A DNA stretch of 64,000 bases. Origin: an uncultured Tenacibaculum sp. GTDB lineage: Bacteria; Bacteroidota; Bacteroidia; Flavobacteriales; Flavobacteriaceae. The position numbers were made by a program, and so were the translations under genes. The stretch lies in the NCBI RefSeq assembly GCF_947495995.1, contig NZ_CANMAX010000006.1:62001-126000 (forward strand), in the 5' to 3' direction. Positions 24,673 through 33,142 of the stretch are shown here, in pieces. The notes below the pieces were generated by a model. It did not search any database, was not told the origin of the DNA, and saw only the letters and a list, made by a program, of their open reading frames with translations. How positions within the stretch are numbered: position 1 is the first letter of the stretch; each line of letters opens with the position of its first letter.

Positions 24673-26328
24673 TTACTTAATCACTAAAGACTTCGTTTTT
24701 ACTGTTCCGTTTTTACTTGTAAACTGAACAACGTACAATCCTTTTGATAAATCTGAGACAGATACCTCTGCATTAGAATTTTCTACAATTACTTTTTTCT
24801 TTACTATTCCTAAAACATCAATAATAGCAACTTCTCCTGCGATTATGTTATTAATATTTATAGTATTCACTGCTGGATTTGGCCAAACTTTAAATACATT
24901 TTCTAATTCTGTAATTTCTTCTTTTTCCATAACATTAGCTCTTCTAGAGATATTATTTTCTTTTGTTCTTAAGCTGATAGCATCTAAATAACCATCATTC
25001 GATGTTCCTCTATTTCTTTCACTTAATAAAACAACTCTAATTTTTCGTGTTCCTGCTGGAGCAATTCTTTCATTTGTTACCTCTTCCCAACTAGAACTTC
25101 TATTTTTCCAACCACTATCAAAACTTGATAATACATTATCATTAGAACTTCTATATTCTAATTTAATTCTTGCTCTGTCATTACCACGATAAGATCTAAT
25201 AAATCCTTCAAAATAAAAAGACTGTAATCCGTTATCAATAGCGTTTGCATACGATTGTACATTTACATCTTGATAAACTTCTCCTGAACTAGAATTTCCA
25301 AACCAAAAAATATAATTTCCTTGTTTAGCAGTTGGATAACCGTTACGTCCGCCACGAACTCTAATGCTACTTCCAGAAACTTGAGTCCAACTACTTAAAT
25401 TACTTTCTTCTGCACTGTACTGATTTAATAAATTATCTCCATAACTTGAATCACCACCATTATCTCCTACCCCATTTTCCTCAGGAATATCATAAGTTAC
25501 CATCATAGCACGATGATCACTTGTGTAATTACTTAATTTAACCTCTGCTTCATCATTTGTTGGTCCGTATCGAACAGCATTTTTAGCAACAACATTTGTT
25601 CCTCTATGATAGATAATATCAATTCTATCATACACTTCATTTGAAGATCTTCTTGGAGTCCAAGTATCTCCAGGATTTAATATTTCATTCGGATACACTT
25701 CTCGCCAAGAATCTTTCAATCCAACATTAGTTGCTTTTCTACTAGCTGGCCAAGCTACTTTTAACGCATGAACGTTTGCATTAGCCGCTCTTGTAGTCCA
25801 ATCTAGATGACTCGGTTCATTAAAATCTCCAGTAAAAAACACAGGAGCTCCAGCTGGAACCCAGCTTTGTATTGTGTTTATAATACTAGTCATTTCATTA
25901 CCTCTAGTTCTGTTTGCTGAATTAATCGCAGCAGATTCTGATCTTATATTTCTATCACGAATTTCATAAGGTTCATAAGGATATGACGTTAGATGTGCAT
26001 TAAACACATAAATTTTTAATCCGTCTGGTAATGTAATTTCAACTCCAGAAGAATTTGTTGAAGTAATAGGATAACGAGAAATAACAGCGACACTACTACT
26101 AACAGAATGGTAATAAAACCCTAGTGAATTTGCAATACTACGAGCTGCTCCATAAGATTCTTGAAGACCAATAACATCTGCTCCAGAAGCTCTTACTACA
26201 TTTAATGCAGAATTACTACTAGTTGAATACAACTTATTAAAAGTCATTACTTTTAAACTGTTTTGTGAATTAACTACACTCAAGAAGCATAGGAACATCA
26301 CGATACATAAAAAGGAGGTTTGTTTCAT
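24673..26328 (-). CDS. Secreted endonuclease/exonuclease/phosphatase-fold enzyme with T9SS sorting domain
   Basis: This 551-residue secreted phosphodiesterase-fold hydrolase has a signal peptide (1-22, ending VVNSQ), an EEP domain (~24-280), a beta-rich region (~295-455) resembling a carbohydrate- or membrane-binding module, and a T9SS type A C-terminal domain (~475-551) with VWPNPAV and SKGLYVVQF. The EEP catalytic residues are visible: N31 in TFNKL, E57 in IGLQES, GDFNEPSHLDW and SDHRAMM. Substrates in this fold include DNA, RNA, sphingomyelin and inositol phosphates, and the sequence does not decide between them. Export by the type IX system fits porU, porV and gldJ at 51-57 kb. A terminator separates it from the convergent CPBP gene. 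Confidence 0.88.
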   Translation of the reverse strand: MKQTSFLCIVMFLCFLSVVNSQNSLKVMTFNKLYSTSSNSALNVVRASGADVIGLQESYGAARSIANSLGFYYHSVSSSVAVISRYPITSTNSSGVEITLPDGLKIYVFNAHLTSYPYEPYEIRDRNIRSESAAINSANRTRGNEMTSIINTIQSWVPAGAPVFFTGDFNEPSHLDWTTRAANANVHALKVAWPASRKATNVGLKDSWREVYPNEILNPGDTWTPRRSSNEVYDRIDIIYHRGTNVVAKNAVRYGPTNDEAEVKLSNYTSDHRAMMVTYDIPEENGVGDNGGDSSYGDNLLNQYSAEESNLSSWTQVSGSSIRVRGGRNGYPTAKQGNYIFWFGNSSSGEVYQDVNVQSYANAIDNGLQSFYFEGFIRSYRGNDRARIKLEYRSSNDNVLSSFDSGWKNRSSSWEEVTNERIAPAGTRKIRVVLLSERNRGTSNDGYLDAISLRTKENNISRRANVMEKEEITELENVFKVWPNPAVNTININNIIAGEVAIIDVLGIVKKKVIVENSNAEVSVSDLSKGLYVVQFTSKNGTVKTKSLVIK

Positions 26329-26545
26329 TTTTAATGAATTTAAATTTAGAAGGTTATAATTGTTTTAATTAAAAGATGTCCGAAATTAATTCACTAAAAT
26401 TTTGAGAATACTAAGCTTGAATTAACTTTTTGTTAAGTTGTTTTTATTAGATTTTATACTGTAACAAACCATAATTTTTATTGTTTATAAGTAATACACT
26501 CTAATTAACTTGCTTATTTTAGAGGAAGAAAATTTAACACAATAG

Positions 26546-26553
26546 TATCTTTA
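26546..26553 (+). promoter_or_regulatory. Possible -7 element of the second AraC-type gene
   Basis: TATCTTTA matches seven of the fixed and free positions of TAnnTTTG, with the final G replaced by A. It lies 16 bases before the ATG at 26570. No clear -33 element. Confidence 0.35.
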
Positions 26554-26569
26554 ATATTAAGATTTATAT

Positions 26570-27688
26570 ATGCAAATACAATTATCTTTTTTTGATTTAT
26601 CTGTATTAATTGGAATTACCACAGGAATAATTTGTAGTATTATTCTACTAAAAAAATCATCTATTAAAAAGTCGAATAAATTTCTAGCATTGGGAATTTT
26701 AGCTTTTGTTTGGTTGAACACAAAAATGCTACTATTATCACTAAATCTATGGGAAGTTCATGGTTTTGGTTATTTCCCTAACAGTGTAGAAATAGCAATT
26801 CCTCCTCTATTCTACTTCTATTTTAAATCTATTAAGAATACCGAGTTTAAGTTTAGGAAGAAAGATTGGCTACATTTCGCTCCGTTTATTATTTCGCAAA
26901 CGTATGCTATAATAATGTATATCGCTGCAATGCAAACCAGAATATATTCAGAAAAAAGAATAATAACAGAAGCCTTATTTTTTGATCAAGCGAAAAATTT
27001 AGATGAATATATTCTAATGATTATGAGCTGTTGTTATTTATATTTTGGAGGATTAGAACTTAAAAGTTTTATCAATGGTCTTTCTAAAACGAGTACAAAA
27101 CAAAATTCAGAAATTAAATTTTTAAATATTTTATTCGTTTTATTATGCTCGCTTTCTGCACTTCATATTATAAATACTTCTTTAAATTCAGTTTTAGATC
27201 ACACTTATAATTGGAGATGGGCTTTACATCATTCATTAATCGCAACTATGGTTTATTACGTGGCTATAGTTGGTTTTAAAAATGCTGAAATTATTTTACC
27301 TCAAAAAAATAACAAACGAGAGAGTGACATTGATATTTCTATTGTTGAAAAATTAAACAGCGCTATTATTACTGACAAAGTTTTTTTAGACCCTAAACTA
27401 ACCTTAAAGTTGTTAGCTAAGAAATTAGATGTTAATGACACTGTATTATCTAGTACTATTAATGCTCATTTTCAAAAAAACTTTAGATCATTAATTAATC
27501 AAGCTCGAGTCGAAGAAGTTAAAAAGCGCTTATTGAATGGAGAACTTGATAATTTATCACTCTTAGGAATTGCAAAAGAATGTGGTTTTAACTCAGAGGC
27601 TAGTTTTTATCGAATTTTTAAATCTGAAACACAAATTACACCTAAAAAATTTATAGCCAATAATTTAAAGCTAACAGAACTCGCTTAA
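26570..27688 (+). CDS. Membrane-anchored AraC family transcriptional regulator
   Basis: This 372-residue regulator has the same architecture as the one at 22584: about seven N-terminal TM helices (~5-230), a short linker and a C-terminal AraC-type DNA-binding domain (~265-365). The recognition pattern is LTLKLLAKKLDVNDTVLSSTINAHFQKNFRSLINQAR followed by GIAKECGFNSEASFYRIFKSETQITPKKF. Sequence in the membrane half differs clearly from the other copy, so this is not a recent duplication. The head-GIN protein gene follows on the same strand after 123 bases with its own -7 box. Confidence 0.88.
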   Translation: MQIQLSFFDLSVLIGITTGIICSIILLKKSSIKKSNKFLALGILAFVWLNTKMLLLSLNLWEVHGFGYFPNSVEIAIPPLFYFYFKSIKNTEFKFRKKDWLHFAPFIISQTYAIIMYIAAMQTRIYSEKRIITEALFFDQAKNLDEYILMIMSCCYLYFGGLELKSFINGLSKTSTKQNSEIKFLNILFVLLCSLSALHIINTSLNSVLDHTYNWRWALHHSLIATMVYYVAIVGFKNAEIILPQKNNKRESDIDISIVEKLNSAIITDKVFLDPKLTLKLLAKKLDVNDTVLSSTINAHFQKNFRSLINQARVEEVKKRLLNGELDNLSLLGIAKECGFNSEASFYRIFKSETQITPKKFIANNLKLTELA

Positions 27689-27724
27689 ACTATTTCTCAT
27701 TTTATTTATATAACTCTCAAAACT

Positions 27725-27732
27725 TATATTTG
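27725..27732 (+). promoter_or_regulatory. -7 element upstream of the head-GIN gene
   Basis: TATATTTG matches TAnnTTTG and lies about 80 bases upstream of the ATG at 27812, implying a leader of about 75 bases. Confidence 0.45.
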
Positions 27733-27811
27733 AGAGTTAATACTACTGAAAACAAGTAACGTAGCATATTTCATTTTAGTCCTTTGTACAAACACAAAAA
27801 ATATATTTAAA

Positions 27812-28537
27812 ATGAAATTATTTAAAATGCTAACACTAGTTTTCTTTACTTCTTGTTTTACTTTTTGTAATAGTCAAGAAGTTATTGTTGGAAACGGAAT
27901 TCAAACAACAAAAACTGTAAATCCGAAACCTTTTACTGGAATTATAACTTCAAATAATGCTACAATACATATTAGCCAGGGTGACAAGTATGAATTAATT
28001 GTAACTGGAGACAGTAACATTATAGAGCAACATTTAAAGATTAAAACCAAAAACAATAATTGTATAATTAAATTAGAAAAAGGAAACTACAGAAATTACA
28101 ATCTTAATATTGAAATCACTATGCCGAAGATTCAAAAAATCGACGCTTATGGTTCTGACGAAATCGAAATAAACGATTTTACAAATTTGGATGATTTAAG
28201 CTTTCACTCTGTAGGAAGCGGTAATATTAATATCAACAGGATAAATCCAATTCGTAAATGTAGCGCCACAATCATAGGATCTGGTGATATTATTTTCAAT
28301 GAAGAAGTTTCAATAAGAAACATTGATTTAAGAATTATAGGAAGTGGAAAGTTTAGAGGTTATAATATAACTTCTAAAAGTTACCGTATTGTAAACGCTG
28401 GAAGTGGTGATTGTGAAGTAAATGTAACTGATAACTTAAGTGCTTCTATTCCTGGGAGTAGTGATGTTTATTATAAGGGCAATCCGAAAATTCAGTTTAG
28501 TAGTCCTGGTTCTGGAAGATTAATCGACGCTAATTAA
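27812..28537 (+). CDS. Head GIN domain protein (DUF2807 family)
   Basis: This 241-residue exported protein has a signal peptide (~1-22) and then a repetitive beta-strand region typical of the head-GIN/DUF2807 family (PF10988), which forms a right-handed beta solenoid. Family marks are TTKTVNPKPFTGI near the N-terminus and recurring short Gly/Ser turns such as GSGNININ, GSGDIIFN, GSGKFRG, GSGDCEVN and PGSGRLI. The family is abundant in Bacteroidota and its function is unknown. It converges on the DUF4097 pair of the sigma-factor operon, which shares this repetitive beta style. The start ATG follows an A-rich stretch; cellular location is periplasmic or outer membrane. Confidence 0.85.
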   Translation: MKLFKMLTLVFFTSCFTFCNSQEVIVGNGIQTTKTVNPKPFTGIITSNNATIHISQGDKYELIVTGDSNIIEQHLKIKTKNNNCIIKLEKGNYRNYNLNIEITMPKIQKIDAYGSDEIEINDFTNLDDLSFHSVGSGNININRINPIRKCSATIIGSGDIIFNEEVSIRNIDLRIIGSGKFRGYNITSKSYRIVNAGSGDCEVNVTDNLSASIPGSSDVYYKGNPKIQFSSPGSGRLIDAN

Positions 28538-28561
28538 AAATAAGGTTTACGTCTTAAAAGA

Positions 28562-28589
28562 AAAAGATCACTTTTAAAAGTGATCTTTT
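28562..28589. terminator. Bidirectional terminator between head-GIN and DUF4097 genes
   Basis: A 28-bp perfect inverted repeat (28562-28575 with 28576-28589) is flanked by A's on the left and T's on the right. It folds with a short AT loop and ends both convergent transcripts. Confidence 0.85.
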
Positions 28590-28609
28590 CAAATTTATTA
28601 AACTGTTTC

Positions 28610-29419
28610 TTACTTAGACCTGATGATTACATCTCCATTATAATTTTTAAATAGAATCTCTGGTCCTCCACCATTAATAGCTCCTTCAATCCATTTTTCT
28701 ATTTTTACTTTATATCCTTTACCCGAATTTTCTCTATTCACTTTCGTTTTAACTGGTTTTGACTTTAAATCAAAGTCCGTAAAAATATCTCCTCTTTCTG
28801 ACTTTATTCTCACATCAGCTTTAAAACTTTTAGGAAAAGTAATATCTATATCTCCATTCAAGCTACTAAAAGCCATTGGTGTGTTTGGTTTCACTTTTAT
28901 AAAGTTAACCGTAATATCCTGATTTAAAGCATCGGCACTTACCGCTCCACTAATATCTCTTAATGTAATTTTACCATTAGCATTACTCACATCCATAACA
29001 CCATTTATATTTTCTACATAAATTTCCCCACTGTTATATGTCGATAATTTTAAAGAAAAGTTTTTTGGCACTTCTATCTCAAAATCTGTTGTTCCATTTC
29101 TATCAGAATCTACATCAATAGCATTATTATATTCTTTCACACTAAAGTCTAATCCTGTATTAGATATCTGTTTCAAACCTTCTAACTTCTTTTTAACTAT
29201 CTTTCTTTTGTTTCTATAACTTCCTTCTTTTCGTAAAGAAGCTGTTATAAGTACTTCTTTAGTATTTGTTCCTTTTACTTTAATTGAACCGTTAAGAATT
29301 TTCACTTTTAAAAACCCTGGTTTAGAAGCATCTGTTAAAGGCACTTTTACTGTTTCTTGAGCTGTAAGCTGAGATACAACGAAGAAAAAAACACTGATTA
29401 TTATTTTTATTGCTTTCAT
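28610..29419 (-). CDS. DUF4097-type beta-strand repeat protein, second copy of operon
   Basis: This 269-residue exported protein has a signal peptide (~1-20, ending LTAQ) and a repetitive beta region with motifs such as SLKLSTYNSGEIYVENINGVMDVSNANGKITLRD and FSSLNGDIDITFPKSF. These are characteristic of the DUF4097/adhesin-like beta-solenoid family. It is 7 bases downstream of a related gene and is the last gene of the ECF sigma operon. It most likely sits in the periplasm or on the outer membrane. Function unknown; the operon suggests a product induced by, or tuning, envelope sensing. Confidence 0.82.
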   Translation of the reverse strand: MKAIKIIISVFFFVVSQLTAQETVKVPLTDASKPGFLKVKILNGSIKVKGTNTKEVLITASLRKEGSYRNKRKIVKKKLEGLKQISNTGLDFSVKEYNNAIDVDSDRNGTTDFEIEVPKNFSLKLSTYNSGEIYVENINGVMDVSNANGKITLRDISGAVSADALNQDITVNFIKVKPNTPMAFSSLNGDIDITFPKSFKADVRIKSERGDIFTDFDLKSKPVKTKVNRENSGKGYKVKIEKWIEGAINGGGPEILFKNYNGDVIIRSK

Positions 29420-29426
29420 ATTGCTT

Positions 29427-30338
29427 TTATTTTTTTACAATGGCATCTCCATTCAATTGATCGAAATGAAAAGGTACTTTACCACTTCCTATTTTAAAAT
29501 TTCTGTTTTTATAAAGTTTATACTTCACTCCTTTTTTTGAATTCTTTTTTGTTTTAGTAACTCTAGGCGTTGTTCTTTCCACATCAAAATTTGTGTAAAA
29601 GCTTCCATTCATAGTTTTGTAATTAATCTCTGCATCTAATCCATCTTTAAACAAAACATTAATATCTCCATTTAGCGAATTAAACCAGCTTTCTTTTGTC
29701 GGATTTTTAGCATAAGTAATATTGATATCTTTATTTAATGCATTTACATCGGTCTGACCTGCAACATTTTTCATATCAATTGCTCCGTTCACATTATGAA
29801 CAATTAATAATTTTCCTTGAACATTGTCTACTGTAATATTTCCTTTGTTGATTGCTTTTATGTCGATACTTACATTCTTAGGAACTTTCACTTTAAAATC
29901 TAATCGATATTTATAGGTTCTTTTCTTACGGTGCTTGTAATTTCTTCTGCTTCCGAAATTAAACTCATGATGTTCAAAATTCCCTGTTTCTAAATCAAAT
30001 TTAGAATATGGTGAATCCATGTAAATGTAAACTGCATCTCCTTTTCTAGCAGACTTCACTCCTATTTCTTGCATACCTTCTGCAACATCTTGTTTTGTAT
30101 CTGCCGCTACTTTTTTTACAACTTCAATTTTTATGGTTTTACCGTTATAACCTTCTACATCAATTGAGCCGTAAACATTATCGATTACAACAATATTATC
30201 TGGTGATTGTTTTAAAAATTGGTACTCTTCTTTAATAGTTTCAACTTGATTGTATTTCTTTTCTTCTTTGTCAAATTGTGCGTTAATGAATAAGTTACTG
30301 AAAAGTAGTAGTAATAAACTTATTTTAATTGTTTTCAT
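29427..30338 (-). CDS. DUF4097-type beta-strand repeat protein, first copy of operon
   Basis: This 303-residue exported protein has a signal peptide (~1-20, ending FINAQ) and a repeat region of short beta strands: NVYGSIDVEGYNGKTIKIEVVKK, NKGNITVDNVQGKLLIVHNVNGAIDMKNVAG, NSLNGDINVLF. It resembles its neighbour at 28610 in order and wording (SLNGDI is shared), so the pair looks like an old tandem duplication. Basic residues are frequent in the C-terminal third. It lies 78 bases after the HEAT-repeat protein gene and 7 bases before the second copy. Function unknown. Confidence 0.82.
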   Translation of the reverse strand: MKTIKISLLLLLFSNLFINAQFDKEEKKYNQVETIKEEYQFLKQSPDNIVVIDNVYGSIDVEGYNGKTIKIEVVKKVAADTKQDVAEGMQEIGVKSARKGDAVYIYMDSPYSKFDLETGNFEHHEFNFGSRRNYKHRKKRTYKYRLDFKVKVPKNVSIDIKAINKGNITVDNVQGKLLIVHNVNGAIDMKNVAGQTDVNALNKDINITYAKNPTKESWFNSLNGDINVLFKDGLDAEINYKTMNGSFYTNFDVERTTPRVTKTKKNSKKGVKYKLYKNRNFKIGSGKVPFHFDQLNGDAIVKK

Positions 30339-30416
30339 GTTTTTTGGTTTTGATGAATGACTATGTTTATCTCTGTAAAAAGCGACCTAGGACTTGCCAT
30401 TTACATCAAATTATGT

Positions 30417-31211
30417 TTAATATATATTAGATATACTTTCTTCTATTTTCTGTTTTGCACTAGAATTGATATCTTCTTGATCTATTAGCTCTTTAAACGG
30501 CTTTACAGCTTCTTTTTCTTGTAATAAAACCATTACGTCGGCTAATTCTATTTGTACTAATGGTGATTTTTGATGCACTATCGAAGCAACTAATCCTTCT
30601 CTTACAATAGGCATGTCTGTATAATTTTTTAACGATTCTATTGCTGATAAACGAACATTTACATTTTCATCGTTATTTAATGTTGTAAATAATGCCTTGA
30701 TGATTGTTTCGGTTACTTTACTCAGTTTACTCACTTCGTTTACCGCTTGTAACCTTTGATTAGCAGAAGGTTGATCTAATAAAGTTAATACTAATTGTGA
30801 TCGTACTTCTTCGGTTTCTTTTTTAGCGACTTCTATTTCGTCTGAAATTTTCACCTCTGTTTCGTTATTCATTCCTTTTCCTAAAAAGAAACCAATGGTT
30901 AAAATACCAAGAGCATAAAATACTTTTCTAAATGGTAATACTTCTATACGTTTTATGAATTGTACTAATGATGAATCTTTTTGTTCTTTTTCTATTTCAG
31001 AATTCATCATCGCATAAAACTTCATGTCCATTTCCACACTAGGTTCTGGAACTTCTTCTTCATTTACATTCCAGAAAAAACTCATTTCTTCAAATTCTCT
31101 TTTATACTCCGAATGAGTTGCTAATATTTTTTCAAATGCTTTCTTTTTTTCTTCAGAAAGATTTCCTGATAAATAATCGACAATTGCTTCTTTAAACTCT
31201 AAATATTCCAT
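30417..31211 (-). CDS. Putative anti-sigma factor with periplasmic HEAT repeats
   Basis: This 264-residue single-pass membrane protein has a cytoplasmic N-terminal ~95 residues (YLSGNLSEEKKKAFEKIL..., in the style of Bacteroidota anti-sigma N-termini), a TM helix at ~97-113 (YALGILTIGFFLGKGM) and a C-terminal all-helical region (~150-255). That region repeats the HEAT pattern, for example NVRLSAIESLKNYTDMPIVREGLVASI. Its gene starts one base after the ECF sigma stop, the usual place for the cognate anti-sigma. Binding of the sigma factor is inferred from context. The HEAT part would act as the periplasmic sensor or scaffold. Confidence 0.75.
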   Translation of the reverse strand: MEYLEFKEAIVDYLSGNLSEEKKKAFEKILATHSEYKREFEEMSFFWNVNEEEVPEPSVEMDMKFYAMMNSEIEKEQKDSSLVQFIKRIEVLPFRKVFYALGILTIGFFLGKGMNNETEVKISDEIEVAKKETEEVRSQLVLTLLDQPSANQRLQAVNEVSKLSKVTETIIKALFTTLNNDENVNVRLSAIESLKNYTDMPIVREGLVASIVHQKSPLVQIELADVMVLLQEKEAVKPFKELIDQEDINSSAKQKIEESISNIY

Positions 31212-31212
31212 A

Positions 31213-31761
31213 TTACCTCTTGTCTAATGTTAGATAAATCTTTTTTAAATCGTGTAAAGCTCTATGAACTTTAATTCTTGCATTTCCTTCAGAACAACCT
31301 ATAATCTCTCCTAATTCTTTATACTTTAATTCTTTCATTTTACTTAACACTATTAACTCTCTTTTAGCTTCAGGAAGTTGATTAATAGCATTTTTTAAAA
31401 GTATTATTCTCTCCGATTGCTCTATTGTGGTTTCAATATTTTCAGCTGATCCATAATCATACTGTTCTTCTATATCGTATGTTTTGTTTTTATCTTTTCC
31501 TTTAAAATGATCATAATACACGTTTCTTGCAATCTTAAATATCCACGACAAAAAATTACTTTCTTCTGTATATGTATGCTTGTATTTAATTACTCGTATA
31601 AAAACGTTTTGTACTAAATCTTCACATAAACTTGCGTCTTTACTCATTTGAAAGAAAAATCCGAACAAACGTTTTTTATAACGCTCATAAAGAAGTCCCA
31701 ATGTATGGCTCTCTCCTGATTTTACTTTTAGCATTAATGCACTGTCTGATAATGATTCCAA
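31213..31761 (-). CDS. ECF RNA polymerase sigma factor
   Basis: This 182-residue extracytoplasmic-function sigma factor has region 2 at ~22-90, with DLVQNVFIRVIKYK and LSWIFKIARNVYYDHFK, and region 4 at ~125-178, with LPEAKRELIVLSKMKELKYKELGEIIGCSEGNARIKVHRALHDLKK. The start is a TTG (read on the minus strand at 31761); the next ATG at codon 10 would cut the conserved SDSALMLKVKSGE start, so the TTG is preferred. It heads an operon with the HEAT-repeat anti-sigma candidate and two DUF4097 genes. Autoregulation is likely, but I found no consensus -7 box in front of it. Confidence 0.92.
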   Translation of the reverse strand: MESLSDSALMLKVKSGESHTLGLLYERYKKRLFGFFFQMSKDASLCEDLVQNVFIRVIKYKHTYTEESNFLSWIFKIARNVYYDHFKGKDKNKTYDIEEQYDYGSAENIETTIEQSERIILLKNAINQLPEAKRELIVLSKMKELKYKELGEIIGCSEGNARIKVHRALHDLKKIYLTLDKR

Positions 31762-32074
31762 ACTTGTTAAAGTTTTTAAGTTAGTTGTTTGATTAGGTAA
31801 ACTGCCGTTTTTTTAAAACGTTACAATTTATTTTATTTTTTAATTTCTTAATGAACTTTTTGTTTAGTATTAAATACATAAACTGTAATAATTACACTTG
31901 TATTACTGTCTGAATAACTTGTATTTTTTCATAATGTTACAAAAAAAGAATAATACTTTTTATCTCTAACTAATTACCGATCAACTATTAAAAACAAACA
32001 GCTCATCACACTTAACAAACTATAAGTCAAGTTTTTTTCGTAAATTATAGGTGCAATTTTCAAACGCTTTATTT
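31762..32074. other. 313-base divergent intergenic region
   Basis: This AT-rich gap lies between the ECF sigma gene and the universal stress protein gene. No gene, RNA or TAnnTTTG box was recognised. A small hairpin (CGTTTT/AAAACG, 31805-31819) lies in the likely leader of the sigma gene. The sigma gene may use a promoter read by its own product, which would not match the housekeeping consensus. Confidence 0.5.
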
Positions 32075-32923
32075 ATGAAAAGAATATTAGTCCCTGTCGA
32101 TTTTTCCGACCAATCAGAGAATGCGTTAAAAACAGCAGCGCATTATGCAAAAAACTATAATTATGAAATTGTGGCTGTTCATATGCTAGAACTTTCAAGT
32201 GCGATGATGACCAACACAAATACAACTAAAGAAACCGTTCTATATTTAAAATTAGCAGAAAAAAGATTCGACGATTTTTTAGATAAAGACTATTTAAAAG
32301 GTGTAAAAGTAACTCCTATACTAAAGCATTATAAAGTATATAGTGAACTTAATAAGCTATATACTGAAGAAAAAATTGACCTCGTAGTGATGGGATCAAC
32401 TGGTGCTACAGGATTAAAAGAATTTTTAATTGGTTCTAATGCTCAAAAAATAATTCGATATTCAGATGTACCTGTTTTAGTTGTAAAAGATAAATCTATA
32501 GAAAACGGATTTAAGAATGCAATTTTTGCTTGTGATTTTACAGACGATTCAATAAATCCATATAAAAGAATAAAAAGATTTTGTGATGTAATCGGCTTAA
32601 ATATGAAAATAATCTACGTAAATACACCTGGAACTTCATTTATAAGCTCTGCAGAAATGCGAAATTTAGTAAAAGAATTCTTCGAAAAAGCTAAAACAAA
32701 TTCGCATCATATTGACGATGTTGCATACGTATCAGATTACACAATTGAATCAGGTATAGTGAATTACGCAAAAAACAACAACGCTGACATCATTATTATG
32801 ACTACTCACGGTAGAAGTAGCTTCTCTCAAATCTTTGATCATAGTGTAACGGAAGATGTAGTTAACCATGTTAACGTGCCAGTTATGTCGTTCAAAATAC
32901 TGTCAAAAACAGCTTCGAAATAA
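32075..32923 (+). CDS. Universal stress protein with two tandem Usp domains
   Basis: This 282-residue cytoplasmic protein is made of two UspA domains (~1-142 and ~148-275). The first has MKRILVPVDFSDQSENALK and the ATP-binding end motif VVMGSTGATGLKEFLIGSNAQKIIRYSDVPVLVVK. The second ends with IIIMTTHGRSSFSQIFDHSVTEDVVNHVNVPVMSF. A GTG 24 bases upstream is in frame, but the ATG at 32075 starts exactly at the canonical beta strand, so it is preferred. Tandem Usp proteins of this size are common in Bacteroidota. Transcribed alone, upstream of the tRNA. Confidence 0.9.
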   Translation: MKRILVPVDFSDQSENALKTAAHYAKNYNYEIVAVHMLELSSAMMTNTNTTKETVLYLKLAEKRFDDFLDKDYLKGVKVTPILKHYKVYSELNKLYTEEKIDLVVMGSTGATGLKEFLIGSNAQKIIRYSDVPVLVVKDKSIENGFKNAIFACDFTDDSINPYKRIKRFCDVIGLNMKIIYVNTPGTSFISSAEMRNLVKEFFEKAKTNSHHIDDVAYVSDYTIESGIVNYAKNNNADIIIMTTHGRSSFSQIFDHSVTEDVVNHVNVPVMSFKILSKTASK

Positions 32924-32938
32924 AAAAATAAAAAAAAG

Positions 32939-32969
32939 TTTGTCAGTTTCTAAAAACGTTATATATTTG
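32939..32969 (+). promoter_or_regulatory. Promoter of tRNA-Thr with -33 and -7 elements
   Basis: TTTG at 32939-32942 and TATATTTG at 32962-32969 are separated by 19 bases, the best full Bacteroidota promoter match in the window. The tRNA begins 21 bases after the -7 box. Confidence 0.75.
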
Positions 32970-32989
32970 CCACGCTTTTAAAGGCAACA

Positions 32990-33063
32990 GCCGATATAGC
33001 TCAGCTGGCTAGAGCAGCTGATTTGTAATCAGCAGGTCGTGGGTTCGAGTCCCTCTATCGGCT
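32990..33063 (+). tRNA. tRNA-Thr (anticodon TGT)
   Basis: This 74-nt cloverleaf has acceptor arms GCCGATA and TATCGGC, D arm GCTC...GAGC, anticodon stem GCTGA/TCAGC around loop TTTGTAA (anticodon TGT, reading ACA), and T arm with TTCGAGT. The discriminator base is T and the CCA end is not encoded. One T-T pair sits in the T stem. A terminator follows within 8 bases, so this is a monocistronic tRNA. Confidence 0.95.
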
Positions 33064-33070
33064 CAAACAA

Positions 33071-33101
33071 AAAGACATCTTCGAAAAAGATGTCTTTTTT
33101 T
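33071..33101 (+). terminator. Terminator after tRNA-Thr
   Basis: A 10-bp stem (33071-33080 with 33088-33097) with a seven-base loop is followed by T's to 33101. Confidence 0.88.
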
Positions 33102-33116
33102 ATGCCCTATTTTTTC

Positions 33117-33124
33117 TAAATTTG
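33117..33124 (+). promoter_or_regulatory. -7 element upstream of udk
   Basis: TAAATTTG matches TAnnTTTG and lies 18 bases before the udk ATG. The -33 region falls in the T tract of the preceding terminator. Confidence 0.55.
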
Positions 33125-33142
33125 CTCACATATTAAACTACA

